Positions 16,366-24,178 of a stretch of DNA of 35,786 nucleotides are shown piece after piece. Position numbers and translations under genes: made by a program. The notes under the pieces were generated by a model that worked only from the letters and a program-made list of their open reading frames with translations, had not been told where the DNA came from and ran no database searches. Source of the stretch: Actinomycetes bacterium. GTDB lineage: Bacteria; Actinomycetota; Acidimicrobiia; Spongiisociales; UBA5794. The stretch covers positions 1-35,786 of the forward strand of contig JAHEJX010000030.1 in assembly GCA_024638645.1 (NCBI GenBank). The letters run 5' to 3'. How positions within the stretch are numbered: position 1 is the stretch's first letter; each line of letters starts with the position of its first letter.

Positions 16366-17567
16366 GGTCGGGCCGGGCTTCCGTCGGGGCGACGTGTCTG
16401 CGTCCACTGCTCGACGATCTCATCGCAGGGAAACTTCGTGGCGAGCCCCTCGTCGATGTCGATTCCCAAGCCGGGCTGATCGGTCGGGTACATGTAGCCA
16501 TCGACGACGTGCGGCAGGCCCGGGAAGACCTCGTACTCGATCTCAGACGGCTGGTACCACTCCTGAATCCCGAAGTTGGGCGCCCACACGTCGAGATGAA
16601 GGTTGGCGGCGTGCCCAACAGGAGACGTGTCGCTGGGACCATGCCAGGCAGTGCGCACGCCGAAGGTGTCTGCCAGAGCCGTCACCTTGATTGCCGGAGT
16701 GATTCCGCCCATCTGGCTGACATGCATACGCACGAAATCGATGAGGCGTTCGTTGATCAGCGGTCGCCATTCGAGTGGGTTGTTGAACAACTCCCCCATC
16801 GCAAGCGGCGTCGCGCTTTGATGACGGATCGTCCGGAACCACTCGATGTCTTCTGGGGCCAGCACGTCCTCCAAGAAGAAGAGGCGGTAGGTTTCGACGT
16901 CCTTGGCGAATTGCACTGCGTCGATCGGGCTCAGTCTCTCGTGCACGTCGTGGAGGAGCTCGATCTCCGCGCCCAACGTCTCCCGAACATGGGCGATCAT
17001 CTCGAGCATGGCCCGGCCGTAGGCACGGGGATCGAAGTAGTTGCCGGCAGGAGAGCCCTGGGGACGTTGCATAGCGGAGGCCGTGCCTCCATATCCGCCC
17101 ATTTGGATACGGACGTGCCGGTAGCCCTCGTCAACAAGGCACTGCGCGCTGTCCGCAACCTCTTGGGGTGACTCACCGTTGGCGTGGACGTAGACGGCGG
17201 CCGCCTCGCGACTCTTGCCGCCGAGAAGCTGATAGACAGGCATACCGGCTCGCTTGCCCTTGACATCCCAGAGCGCCTGGTCGACACCGGAGATTGCGTT
17301 GTTCAGCACAGGACCGTTGCGCCAGTAGCCGTGCACCATCGACATCTGCCAGATCTCTTCGATCCGATCAACGTCTCGACCAATCAGAAACGGCTTGAGA
17401 TGCCGTTCGATTGCCGCCTCGACCGCAAATACCCGCTGGGTGAAGGTGGCGCAACCGAGGCCGTATAGGCCTGGCTCCGACGTCTGGACCTTCACGATCA
17501 CCAGCCGCGATTGGCCGGGCTGCGTCAGGATCGTCTCGACGTCTGTAATCGTGACTGGCCCTGTCAT
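16362..17567 (-). CDS. ManD/RspA-type enolase-superfamily acid-sugar dehydratase
   Basis: A 401-aa mandelate racemase/muconate-lactonizing superfamily member that dehydrates an aldonic acid (D-mannonate or D-gluconate) to 2-keto-3-deoxy-D-gluconate. Visible features of the ManD family are VYVHANGE, YRHVRIQMGGYGG, the Mg ligand and catalytic His in LLHDVHERL (DxH), a second ligand in FFLEDVL, a third in MGELFNN, and the late His region AWHGPSDTSPVGHAANLHLD. Length matches characterised ManD proteins (about 400 aa). Family members range from efficient mannonate dehydratases to slow mannonate/gluconate enzymes, which sequence alone does not resolve. The ATG at 17567 is preferred over a GTG at 17622-17624 because the family N-terminus (ITDVETI) begins there. 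It is 70 bp downstream of the permease and coupled to the SDR. Confidence 0.88.
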   Translation of the reverse strand: MTGPVTITDVETILTQPGQSRLVIVKVQTSEPGLYGLGCATFTQRVFAVEAAIERHLKPFLIGRDVDRIEEIWQMSMVHGYWRNGPVLNNAISGVDQALWDVKGKRAGMPVYQLLGGKSREAAAVYVHANGESPQEVADSAQCLVDEGYRHVRIQMGGYGGTASAMQRPQGSPAGNYFDPRAYGRAMLEMIAHVRETLGAEIELLHDVHERLSPIDAVQFAKDVETYRLFFLEDVLAPEDIEWFRTIRHQSATPLAMGELFNNPLEWRPLINERLIDFVRMHVSQMGGITPAIKVTALADTFGVRTAWHGPSDTSPVGHAANLHLDVWAPNFGIQEWYQPSEIEYEVFPGLPHVVDGYMYPTDQPGLGIDIDEGLATKFPCDEIVEQWTQTRRPDGSPARP

Positions 17568-17637
17568 CGCTAGCCCGTCACCGGTACAAGCGAAGCAGCG
17601 CCGCGACACCCTGCGACGGCACACCTCAGCAACACTG

Positions 17638-18501
17638 CTATCCCTTCACAGAGCCCGACGTAAGGCCGGAGATGATGTAGCGCTGCATGAACATGAACAG
17701 CACAGCCATCGGGATGATCAGCATCAACACCGCGGCGGCCAATCCGGGCCAATCGCTGCCGTATACACCCTCGAAGACGATCAGTCCACGCGTGATGGGA
17801 TACAGATCGGAGTCTGTGAGGTAGATCGTCGGCATGACTATCTCGTTCCAGATACCGATTGCATGCAGCACCGTGACAGTGGCGATGGCGGGGCGGATGA
17901 GCGGAATGATGATCTTCCACACGAAACGGAAATACCCGGCACCGTCAACTGCCGCCGCTTCGTCGAGTGATCGTGGGATCGATTTCATGTAATTCACCAA
18001 GATGATCATCCCAATTGGATTCACCAGGAATAACAGGATGTACCCCGGCCTCGTGTTGAAGAGACCGAGGTTGAGGATCAGCTGGAACTGGGGAATCAGG
18101 GCCGGCGGCAGAAACAGCGCAATCACGTACAGCGTGAGGAGCACGTTGCTGCCCTTGAAATAGCCGCGGGCGATCGGAAACGCCACAAAGATCGACGAGA
18201 GCACGAATATCCCGGTTGCTGTCGCCGTGTAGAACGCCGTATTGAGCAGGTACCGGGGGAAGTTGGCCAACTCCCATGCGTTGGTGAAGTTGTCGAAGTT
18301 GAGGCCCGACGCCAGGCCGATCGGATCCTTGAAGAACTCTGGAAGCGTCTTCATGGAAGTGTTGATGACCAACAGCGACGGCACGATGTAGATGATCGAG
18401 AAGACAGCGAGCAACACGTAAGACGCGATTGCAGCCCTATTACGTGACTTCGACTGAGTGCCTGCGGTGAGTAGATCCTTCGTCTTGGTCTGCGCCGTCA
18501 T
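17638..18501 (-). CDS. Sugar ABC transporter permease, MalG/UgpE type
   Basis: A 287-aa inner-membrane subunit of a carbohydrate ABC importer (CUT1 class). About six hydrophobic segments are visible, the first at about residues 25-47. The EAA loop that docks the ATPase reads EAAAVDGAGYFRFVWKIIIP near residues 185-205. It follows the other permease with a 4-nt ATGA overlap and precedes the dehydratase gene. No ATPase gene occurs in the cluster, so a shared MsmK-type ATPase encoded elsewhere is assumed, as is usual for actinobacterial CUT1 systems. Confidence 0.92.
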   Translation of the reverse strand: MTAQTKTKDLLTAGTQSKSRNRAAIASYVLLAVFSIIYIVPSLLVINTSMKTLPEFFKDPIGLASGLNFDNFTNAWELANFPRYLLNTAFYTATATGIFVLSSIFVAFPIARGYFKGSNVLLTLYVIALFLPPALIPQFQLILNLGLFNTRPGYILLFLVNPIGMIILVNYMKSIPRSLDEAAAVDGAGYFRFVWKIIIPLIRPAIATVTVLHAIGIWNEIVMPTIYLTDSDLYPITRGLIVFEGVYGSDWPGLAAAVLMLIIPMAVLFMFMQRYIISGLTSGSVKG

Positions 18502-19433
18502 GCCATGTACTTCTTTTCTCTACGGGCGACTATGTAGTTCGCCACCATTCCGAAGATCAACACGAGGATGAACAAGACGATCGAAGCTGCTGCCGCGAAG
18601 CCCTGGCGGAAACTTCCGGAACCTCCTGTTTGCCCGAATCCCTCAGCGAATACCAGGTATCCGAGAACCTGGGTGCCCGGTTTGTATCCGATCAGGACCA
18701 GGAACAGCTGCCATGCCTGGAGAGAGCCGACGACGTTGAGGAGGAAGTTCGTATTGATCGCCGGGGTGAGCAAAGGCCAGGTCACGTTGCGGAATAGCTT
18801 CCAGCCGCGAGCCCCGTCGATACGGGCAGCCTCGTAGAGATCCGTCGGGATGGTCTGCATGCCGGCGAGGAAGATCACCATCGTGATACCGACGTTTGCC
18901 CAGATCTGGACCACGAGCACCCAGACGAACGCCTCGGTCGGCGGGCCTCCAAGAAACTCAGACTGAACGCCGAAGACGTTGAAAACCTCCGAGACCGGGC
19001 CGCCGCGAGGGAGCAGCATGAGCTTCCACATCAGCCCCTGGATGACTACTCCGAGGAATACCGGCATGAAGAAGAGCGTGCGGAAGAAGAACCGGCCACG
19101 AATCTTCTGATTGAGAACCACGGCGAGCAGTAGGCCAAGAGAGAACTGGATAGTCGTGACGAAGAAGGCGAAAACCAGGGTCCGCTGGAGTGCCGCGAGA
19201 TTGTCGCGCGAGGCCGCGCCTTGGACCAAGAACTCGCGGAAGTTGTCGAACCCCACCCAGTTGACGGGCAAGCCGCGGAGGCCGGTCGCATCGGTGAAAG
19301 CGTAGACAGCCGTTGCCAGCGACGGGCCTACCGCAATGATGAGGTAGAAGAGAAGTCCTGGGAGTAACAGGAGTATTGGCCAGTTACCGCGCCAACCTTT
19401 GCCGAAAAGGTAGCCCTTCTTCATTACTTGCAT
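18498..19433 (-). CDS. Sugar ABC transporter permease, MalF/UgpA type
   Basis: A 311-aa inner-membrane permease of the CUT1 class, partner of the adjacent MalG-type subunit. A first transmembrane segment (WPILLLLPGLLFYLIIAVG, about 19-37) and about five more are visible. The EAA loop is EAARIDGARGWKLFRNVTWP near residues 200-220. The start could be the ATG at 19433 or the in-frame ATG at 19424; neither has a strong ribosome-binding site. It lies 90 bp after the binding-protein gene, with a strong hairpin in the gap. Confidence 0.92.
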   Translation of the reverse strand: MQVMKKGYLFGKGWRGNWPILLLLPGLLFYLIIAVGPSLATAVYAFTDATGLRGLPVNWVGFDNFREFLVQGAASRDNLAALQRTLVFAFFVTTIQFSLGLLLAVVLNQKIRGRFFFRTLFFMPVFLGVVIQGLMWKLMLLPRGGPVSEVFNVFGVQSEFLGGPPTEAFVWVLVVQIWANVGITMVIFLAGMQTIPTDLYEAARIDGARGWKLFRNVTWPLLTPAINTNFLLNVVGSLQAWQLFLVLIGYKPGTQVLGYLVFAEGFGQTGGSGSFRQGFAAAASIVLFILVLIFGMVANYIVARREKKYMA

Positions 19434-19464
19434 GAGAACTCTCTCTGTCTGTCAGCCGTGGTTT

Positions 19465-19502
19465 GGTTGCGGGTCTCCCGCCGTGGCAGGAGACCCGCAA
19501 CC
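19465..19502 (-). other. Strong stem-loop between binding-protein and permease genes
   Basis: A perfect 14-bp stem (GGTTGCGGGTCTCC at 19465-19478 with GGAGACCCGCAACC at 19489-19502) has a 10-nt loop. It lies 21 nt after the sugar-binding-protein stop. No U-run follows, so partial termination or 3'-end protection of the upstream mRNA is likelier than full termination. This is the usual way a binding protein is made in excess of its permeases. Confidence 0.7.
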
Positions 19503-19523
19503 TCTCTAGCTGTTAGCTACCTG

Positions 19524-20936
19524 TTACGAGCCCAATCCCGCATCCAGGTCAGCCTGGGCCTGGTTTGCCAACTCGACTGCGTCAGTCCACTCGTTGAATG
19601 GAGCGAAGAACGACGCGGCCTGACTGCCGTTGGCCCACTGGCCGGCACCCGTCGGCGGCAGCCAGTACTGCTCGAAGCCAACCCGATAATTGGGAATGAG
19701 ATCGGCAATGGCCTGACCGAGCTTCGTCTCGAGCGTCGCCGTGGGCTGGGTGGGAATGACGCCCACCGCATTCACGTACGTCTGATACTCGGCTGGGTCG
19801 GAGAGGGCTGCCAGGTATGCCAGCGCCGCTTCCTTGTTCTGCGAGTCCTCCGCAACCATCCAGCTCATGTCGTACTTCCCGAACAGATACTGGTTGTCGG
19901 CGGCGTTGTCGCTGCCGGGGAACGGCACGTAGGTCCAGTCGAAAGCGGGTCCGGCATCCTCGAGAGCCGGAGCCTGCCACACACCGGTGGGCATGAAGGC
20001 CACATCTCCGGCTGAGTACCGGGCCGGTCCGGCGTCATGGGCGAGGCCGGTGACGCCCTCTTCGAGCATGTCCTGGGTGTAGGTCTGGAGCCGTCGGAAC
20101 AGCTCGATGCTGGTCTCGTCGTTCCACTTGATCTCGCCTGTCCACAGACCCTCGACGAGCCCCGCCTGATCTGGGTAGTAAGCGCCGATCAAACCGTAGG
20201 AACCCACGAATACGGGCCAACCATCGGCTCCGCCGACGGTCATGCACTCGTTGCCGGATGCAATGATTGTGTCACACGCCGCGACCAATTCGCCCCACGT
20301 CGTCGGCAATGCGACTCCAACGTCGGCGAGCAGGTCGTTATTGACGAACATGCCGCTGTAGGAGACTCGAGCGGCCGGCAAGGCGTACACCCCGCCGTTG
20401 TAAGTGCCGGCATCCGCCACCGCAACCGGGTCGTAGTTGGCGACGAACGACTCATTGCTGAGATCAGCGATCAACCCGGCGTCGATGAGCTGCTGCCACA
20501 ACGGGGGTTCAACGTTGGACATATACGGCTGGACCGGTGTCGAGAACGCCGAACAACCCGCTGGGCAATAGTCGATAACATCGACTTCGTTAGCAGTGAG
20601 CCTCGTCTGAATGCCGGTGGCAATGTCACCCGACTCGACGATCTCCATCTGTACTTTGATGCCGGGATTGGCCGCCTCGAACCTGCCGTTGAAGTCCTCC
20701 ATGTACGCCACCAAAGGTGGGTTCTGGTGGAGCAGCACCTTCAGTGTGCCTTCTAGGCCGGGTGCGGGCGCAGCCGTCGTTTCCCCAGGCGCAGCCGTCG
20801 TTTCCCCAGGCGCAGCCGTCGTTTCCCCAGGCGCAGCCGTTGTGCCCGGAGCCGCCGTCGTGTCCTCCGTACCACCGCATGCTGCGGCGATAATCGTCAG
20901 CACTGCGAAGAGTGCGATCCATCGTATGCGATTCAC
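19524..20936 (-). CDS. Carbohydrate ABC transporter substrate-binding lipoprotein
   Basis: A 470-aa extracellular solute-binding protein (family 1 type) tethered by a lipidated Cys (IIAAAC, C20). Residues about 24-53 are a repetitive Thr/Ala/Pro linker. The mature domain starts at LEGTLKVLLHQNPPLV and contains DFNGRFEAANPGIKVQMEIVESGD, the pattern typical of oligosaccharide-binding proteins. It is predicted to capture beta-gluco-oligosaccharides from the GH16 enzymes; the ligand is inferred from context only. The start is a GTG at 20936 with AGGAAAG 5 nt upstream. The open frame continues 40 codons upstream, but that extension would cross the operator region and lacks a signal sequence at its start. 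Confidence 0.92.
   Translation of the reverse strand: MNRIRWIALFAVLTIIAAACGGTEDTTAAPGTTAAPGETTAAPGETTAAPGETTAAPAPGLEGTLKVLLHQNPPLVAYMEDFNGRFEAANPGIKVQMEIVESGDIATGIQTRLTANEVDVIDYCPAGCSAFSTPVQPYMSNVEPPLWQQLIDAGLIADLSNESFVANYDPVAVADAGTYNGGVYALPAARVSYSGMFVNNDLLADVGVALPTTWGELVAACDTIIASGNECMTVGGADGWPVFVGSYGLIGAYYPDQAGLVEGLWTGEIKWNDETSIELFRRLQTYTQDMLEEGVTGLAHDAGPARYSAGDVAFMPTGVWQAPALEDAGPAFDWTYVPFPGSDNAADNQYLFGKYDMSWMVAEDSQNKEAALAYLAALSDPAEYQTYVNAVGVIPTQPTATLETKLGQAIADLIPNYRVGFEQYWLPPTGAGQWANGSQAASFFAPFNEWTDAVELANQAQADLDAGLGS
20770..20832. repeat. 21-bp tandem repeat encoding the lipoprotein linker
   Basis: Three identical 21-bp units (20770-20790, 20791-20811, 20812-20832) and a degenerate fourth encode APGETTA repeats just after the lipidated Cys of the sugar-binding protein. 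Perfect identity at the nucleotide level suggests recent slippage or expansion, which would change tether length without a frameshift. Confidence 0.9.
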
Positions 20937-20978
20937 TATGTCTTTCCTGCCTCTCGTTGTTTGCTTGTTTGCTAGCTG

Positions 20979-21002
20979 GTAACCGCTTTCAGAAGCGCTT
21001 CC
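20979..21002. promoter_or_regulatory. Second pair of LacI-type operator-like palindromes
   Basis: Two abutting 12-bp elements lie 43-66 bp before the sugar-binding-protein start. GTAACCGCTTTC (20979-20990) is imperfect, and AGAAGCGCTTCC (20991-21002) has a perfect 10-bp core GAAGCGCTTC. The size, CG-centred symmetry and direct adjacency match the pair upstream of the repressor gene, although the flanking bases differ (GAAGCGCTTC rather than GGAGCGCTCC). Binding by the adjacent LacI protein or by a paralogue is inferred. Confidence 0.6.
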
Positions 21003-21011
21003 AGGAACTCG

Positions 21012-21031
21012 GGAGAGGAACTTCCCTCTCC
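21012..21031 (-). other. Inverted repeat between repressor and binding-protein genes
   Basis: A 7-bp stem (GGAGAGG at 21012-21018 with CCTCTCC at 21025-21031) has a 6-nt loop and lies 39 bp downstream of the LacI-family stop. It has no U-run. It could terminate the repressor transcript or simply separate it from the operator-like sites that follow. Confidence 0.35.
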
Positions 21032-21069
21032 TCCGGGCGCCATCGGGGACACCCACCAGATCTAAAGTC

Positions 21070-22158
21070 TCATCCAGCCTCCGTGCCCGCTGGACGCCGG
21101 AGCGAGCCGCACGAATCTCTCACGACCAACTCCGTTGGCACGATCTCCGCGACCGGACCGCTCACGTCACCGCGAAGCAGCCCGAGCAAGATCTCCACCG
21201 ACCTTCTGCCCGACTGCATGATTGGCTGGTGGACGGTTGTGAGCGCCGGAGTCGAAGTCTCCGACGACGGCAAACCATCAAAACTGACCATGCATATGTC
21301 CTGAGGGACGTTCGCTCCGAGCTCGCGCAATGCCCGCAATGCCCCCATCGCCATCGTGTCGGAGGCGACGAAGACTGCCTCTGGGCGGTGTGAGTAGATC
21401 TTGTGCATTGCCTCATAACCGCTTTGTTCGGAGAACAATCCGTCGGCGCGCAGGCTCGGATCAAGGTCGACGCCGCAAGCTTTGAGGCCATCGAGAAAGC
21501 CCTGAAGACGGTCCACACCCGCCGATGTCGACATCGGAGCGCCTAGATACCCGATCCGGGTGTGGCCGAGTTCGCAAAGATGCAGCGCAGCTTGGCGAGC
21601 ACCTCCGACGTTGTCGGCATCCACGTAGCTGACTCGACCTGGAACATCAGGGCGACCGATAACGACGAACGGCAAGGTTCCCTCCATCAATGTTCCCATC
21701 AGCGGATCGCCCATCCTCGAAGCTGTGAGGATGACGCCGTCGACCAAACCCGAGCTCACTACCCGGGGATAGAGGCGCTCCTCTTCGGATTCAGTCTGGA
21801 AGAGGAAGAGGGACAGGGTCTGGCCGGCATCATTGCTGGCCGCGCTGATGCCCTGGATGAGACGACCAAAGTATGGATCTTCGAAGAGGCTGTGAACTCG
21901 ACTTGGTATGACGAGGCCGATGACTCCGGATCGATTCGAAGCCAATGACCTGGCAGCGACGTTGGGAATGAAACCGGTCTTCTCGATCACACCCTGCACC
22001 CGCTCACGAACTTCGGGGCTGACGCTGCCCTGATCGTTGACGACGCGCGAGACCGTCGAACGGGACACGCCTGCCAGGCGCCCAATGTCCTCGAGGGTGT
22101 GCTTCACCGCTGCCGATTGCCCTTTCGAGGTTTCGTTTGTCACAGCTGGAACCTTCAT
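21070..22158 (-). CDS. LacI-family transcriptional repressor, CebR/CelR-like
   Basis: A 362-aa regulator. The N-terminal helix-turn-helix (TLEDIGRLAGVSRSTVSRVV, about 21-40) and hinge helix (NVAARSLASNRSG, about 66-78) are followed by a periplasmic-binding-protein-like effector domain (GVIGLVIPS through the C-terminus). It should repress the glucan cluster and release on binding an imported oligosaccharide. The neighbouring palindrome is identical to the core of the CebR/CelR operator known from Streptomyces and Thermobifida, where cello-oligosaccharides are inducers; here a beta-1,3-gluco-oligosaccharide is more likely. The start may be the ATG at 22158 or the GTG at 22143, which has GAAGG 8 nt upstream. 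It is first in the minus-strand cluster, with autoregulation implied by the operator position. Confidence 0.93.
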   Translation of the reverse strand: MKVPAVTNETSKGQSAAVKHTLEDIGRLAGVSRSTVSRVVNDQGSVSPEVRERVQGVIEKTGFIPNVAARSLASNRSGVIGLVIPSRVHSLFEDPYFGRLIQGISAASNDAGQTLSLFLFQTESEEERLYPRVVSSGLVDGVILTASRMGDPLMGTLMEGTLPFVVIGRPDVPGRVSYVDADNVGGARQAALHLCELGHTRIGYLGAPMSTSAGVDRLQGFLDGLKACGVDLDPSLRADGLFSEQSGYEAMHKIYSHRPEAVFVASDTMAMGALRALRELGANVPQDICMVSFDGLPSSETSTPALTTVHQPIMQSGRRSVEILLGLLRGDVSGPVAEIVPTELVVRDSCGSLRRPAGTEAG

Positions 22159-22166
22159 CCTGTGAT

Positions 22167-22190
22167 GGGAGCGCTCCCGGGAGCGCTCCC
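22167..22190. promoter_or_regulatory. Tandem perfect CebR-box operators
   Basis: Two copies of the 12-bp perfect palindrome GGGAGCGCTCCC abut without spacing (22167-22178 and 22179-22190). The core equals the TGGGAGCGCTCCCA box bound by CebR/CelR-type LacI repressors. They begin 3 bp after the repressor's predicted -10 element and so cover the transcription start. They also lie about 200 bp upstream of the divergent KDG kinase gene, so one operator region could control both directions. Confidence 0.88.
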
Positions 22191-22193
22191 GGC

Positions 22194-22223
22194 ACCGTAG
22201 CAGTGTCGATTTTGTGGTGTCAA
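22194..22223 (-). promoter_or_regulatory. Promoter of the repressor/glucan cluster
   Basis: On the minus strand a perfect -35 TTGACA (22218-22223) and a -10 TACGGT (22194-22199) are separated by 18 bp. Transcription would start inside the tandem operators, so bound repressor would block initiation directly. Confidence 0.72.
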
Positions 22224-22388
22224 CTGAAATAGAAATGACGGGGCGAGAAGCTAGCGTCGCCTCATGGTGAACATTGAATTCGGCGCCGCGGGACCGAGAG
22301 CTCGACCGTCATCTCGGCCCGCCACCGGGGATGGCTGCGGCGGCTCCTCGGCAGCAATCGGGAACTGGCGCGACGAATCGCGGATGTC

Positions 22389-23273
22389 GTGACTTCGGTA
22401 CTCGTGATTGGGGAAGCAATGATCGAGCTGACGGCCATCTCCGAGCGCCAGCTTGATTGGTCGTTCGCAGGGGACACGCTCAACTGCGCCGCCGCCATCC
22501 ACGCAGCCTGCTCAGAATGCGATGTCGACTTTCTCACCGGCATCGGGGACGATTCCATGTCTGACGACTTCGTTCGGTTCTGCTCTGAGCTAGGTGTAGA
22601 CGTATCTCACTCCCCCGTGGTCGCGGGCCGCAACTTGGGCCTCTACTGGATATCGACGAAGGACGGCGAGCGCGACTTCCGCTACTGGCGTAACGAGTCC
22701 GCCGCCCGCCACGTGCTCGAGAGCGGTATCCGCCTTCCCGAGCCAAGCTATGACGCGGTCGTGTTGTCGAACATCACCCTGGCCGTGGCTGGCGTTGCAG
22801 CTGAAGACCTCATCGAGGAGATGCGCAAGTTGCGGAGACGGGGCACGAAGTTGGCAATCGATCTCAACTATCGGGCCGCACTATGGAACAGCGTCGAGGA
22901 TGCGAGGCGAGTCGTAGACGCCGCTCTGACTGCTGTGGACATCATCGTTGCATCCCACGATGACATCTCAGCATTGTGGGGCGATGATCCCGATGCTTTC
23001 TGCGATAGGGCGGCGGCATCCGGTGTCGCCGAGGCAGTCGTTACGAGAGGTTCCGGACCAATCACCGCGAGCGTCACGGGCCGAAGGTTCCGAATCAATC
23101 CACCCGAGGTAGCGGTGGTGGACACGACAGGCGCCGGCGATGCGTTCATGGGGACGTACATCGCCCACCGACTCAGGGATCAGCCGGCTGAAGTGGCCGT
23201 GGCAGACGCGGCGAAGGTTGCTTCGGGCGTCGTCCAGGAACGCGGTGCGTTGAGCTACCTACTCAAGCAGTAG
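22389..23273 (+). CDS. kdgK: 2-keto-3-deoxygluconate kinase (PfkB family)
   Basis: A 294-aa ribokinase-family sugar kinase that phosphorylates 2-keto-3-deoxygluconate at O6 to give KDPG for the Entner-Doudoroff pathway. KdgK-specific segments resembling the E. coli enzyme are VIGEAMIEL (6-14), SFAGDTLNCA (25-34), GLYWISTKDGERDFRYWRNESAA (split across about 83-105) and LDLNYRAALW (IDLNYR near 158). The C-terminal anion-hole and catalytic motif is DTTGAGDAF (about residues 244-252). The start is a GTG at 22389, which fits the family N-terminus. It is divergent from the repressor and shares its operator region. Its product logic matches the ManD-type dehydratase, which makes KDG. Its 3' end overlaps the lactonase gene by 11 bp on the opposite strand. 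Confidence 0.9.
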   Translation: MTSVLVIGEAMIELTAISERQLDWSFAGDTLNCAAAIHAACSECDVDFLTGIGDDSMSDDFVRFCSELGVDVSHSPVVAGRNLGLYWISTKDGERDFRYWRNESAARHVLESGIRLPEPSYDAVVLSNITLAVAGVAAEDLIEEMRKLRRRGTKLAIDLNYRAALWNSVEDARRVVDAALTAVDIIVASHDDISALWGDDPDAFCDRAAASGVAEAVVTRGSGPITASVTGRRFRINPPEVAVVDTTGAGDAFMGTYIAHRLRDQPAEVAVADAAKVASGVVQERGALSYLLKQ

Positions 23274-24132
23274 GAATCACTGCGGGGCTCTCCCGCAATC
23301 CGAAGACACCGAGCTGAGCAGCCAGAACCGAGCCCGCAGGTGTGGCTGCGAGTTCCTCTGCCGCTACACCGACTCTTGCGGTCGTCACGAAGAGGGTGCC
23401 GAGATCGGACCCACCGAACATACAGCTGGTCGGCTGCGAAGCAGGAGAGGCGACTACTTCGCTGACTCGGCCGTCCGGTTCGTAGCGCACAACTCGACTT
23501 CCGCCCCATTTCGCGGACCACACGCCACCCTCCGCGTCGACCGTCAGCCCATCGGGATAGCAATCGGTGTCTGTGGCAAAGACTCGGCGGTTGTCGATCG
23601 ACCCAGTTGGGCGATCGAAATCGAAGGCCCAGATCGTGCGCGCACCCGAGTCCGTGTAGTACATGACAGTGTTGTCGGGACTCCACCCAAGTCCATTCGA
23701 TACGGCGACTCCCCCAACCATCTCGGTCAGATCGTGGCGGCCATCGAGCCGGTAGAAGGCTCCGGTGAAGGAATCGTCGTCGGTCATCGTCCCAGCCCAC
23801 ACCCGACCGTCCCGATCCGTCTTACCGTCGTTGAGCCGCAAGTTGGAACGCATCGGAGCGGCATCAGCAATCAGCTCATGTTCTCCGTCGTCGAGGTCGA
23901 GCTGCATCAGCCGAGTCGCCAAGCCGGCGACCACGCCGCCGTCCACGGTTGGGACCGCAAACCCAATCGGATCGTCGAATTGCCACTCGTCGAGGCGGCC
24001 TGAGGCCGGATGCCACGAGTGCAGCACGTGGCGGAGAATGTCGACGCGCCACAGGACGCCGGTGGCTGCTTCCCACCATGGGCCCTCACCCAGCTCGTCC
24101 GCGGCACTGAGAGCCACTTCGAGTTTGTTCAT
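23263..24132 (-). CDS. SMP-30/gluconolactonase-family lactonase
   Basis: A 289-aa six-bladed beta-propeller enzyme of the SMP-30/LRE family, which hydrolyses sugar lactones such as gluconolactone. Family landmarks are the metal-ligand Glu in LGEGPWW (near 15), LRLNDGKTDRDGRVWAGTM (near 95-115), SNGLGWSPDN with a metal Asn, and YPDGLTVDAEGGVW with the catalytic/metal Asp. The ATG at 24132 with GAGGAG 8 nt upstream was chosen over the longer frame from 24195. It follows the amino-acid ABC ATPase gene by 46 bp on the same strand, so it may be transcribed with that transporter. Its biochemical link is nevertheless to the adjacent KDG kinase and the sugar-acid dehydratase. The substrate is not provable by eye. 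Confidence 0.87.
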   Translation of the reverse strand: MNKLEVALSAADELGEGPWWEAATGVLWRVDILRHVLHSWHPASGRLDEWQFDDPIGFAVPTVDGGVVAGLATRLMQLDLDDGEHELIADAAPMRSNLRLNDGKTDRDGRVWAGTMTDDDSFTGAFYRLDGRHDLTEMVGGVAVSNGLGWSPDNTVMYYTDSGARTIWAFDFDRPTGSIDNRRVFATDTDCYPDGLTVDAEGGVWSAKWGGSRVVRYEPDGRVSEVVASPASQPTSCMFGGSDLGTLFVTTARVGVAAEELAATPAGSVLAAQLGVFGLRESPAVIPTA

Positions 24133-24178
24133 TACACCGACTCCTCTACGTGCCAGCGGCTCATCCAACGGACGCGGA

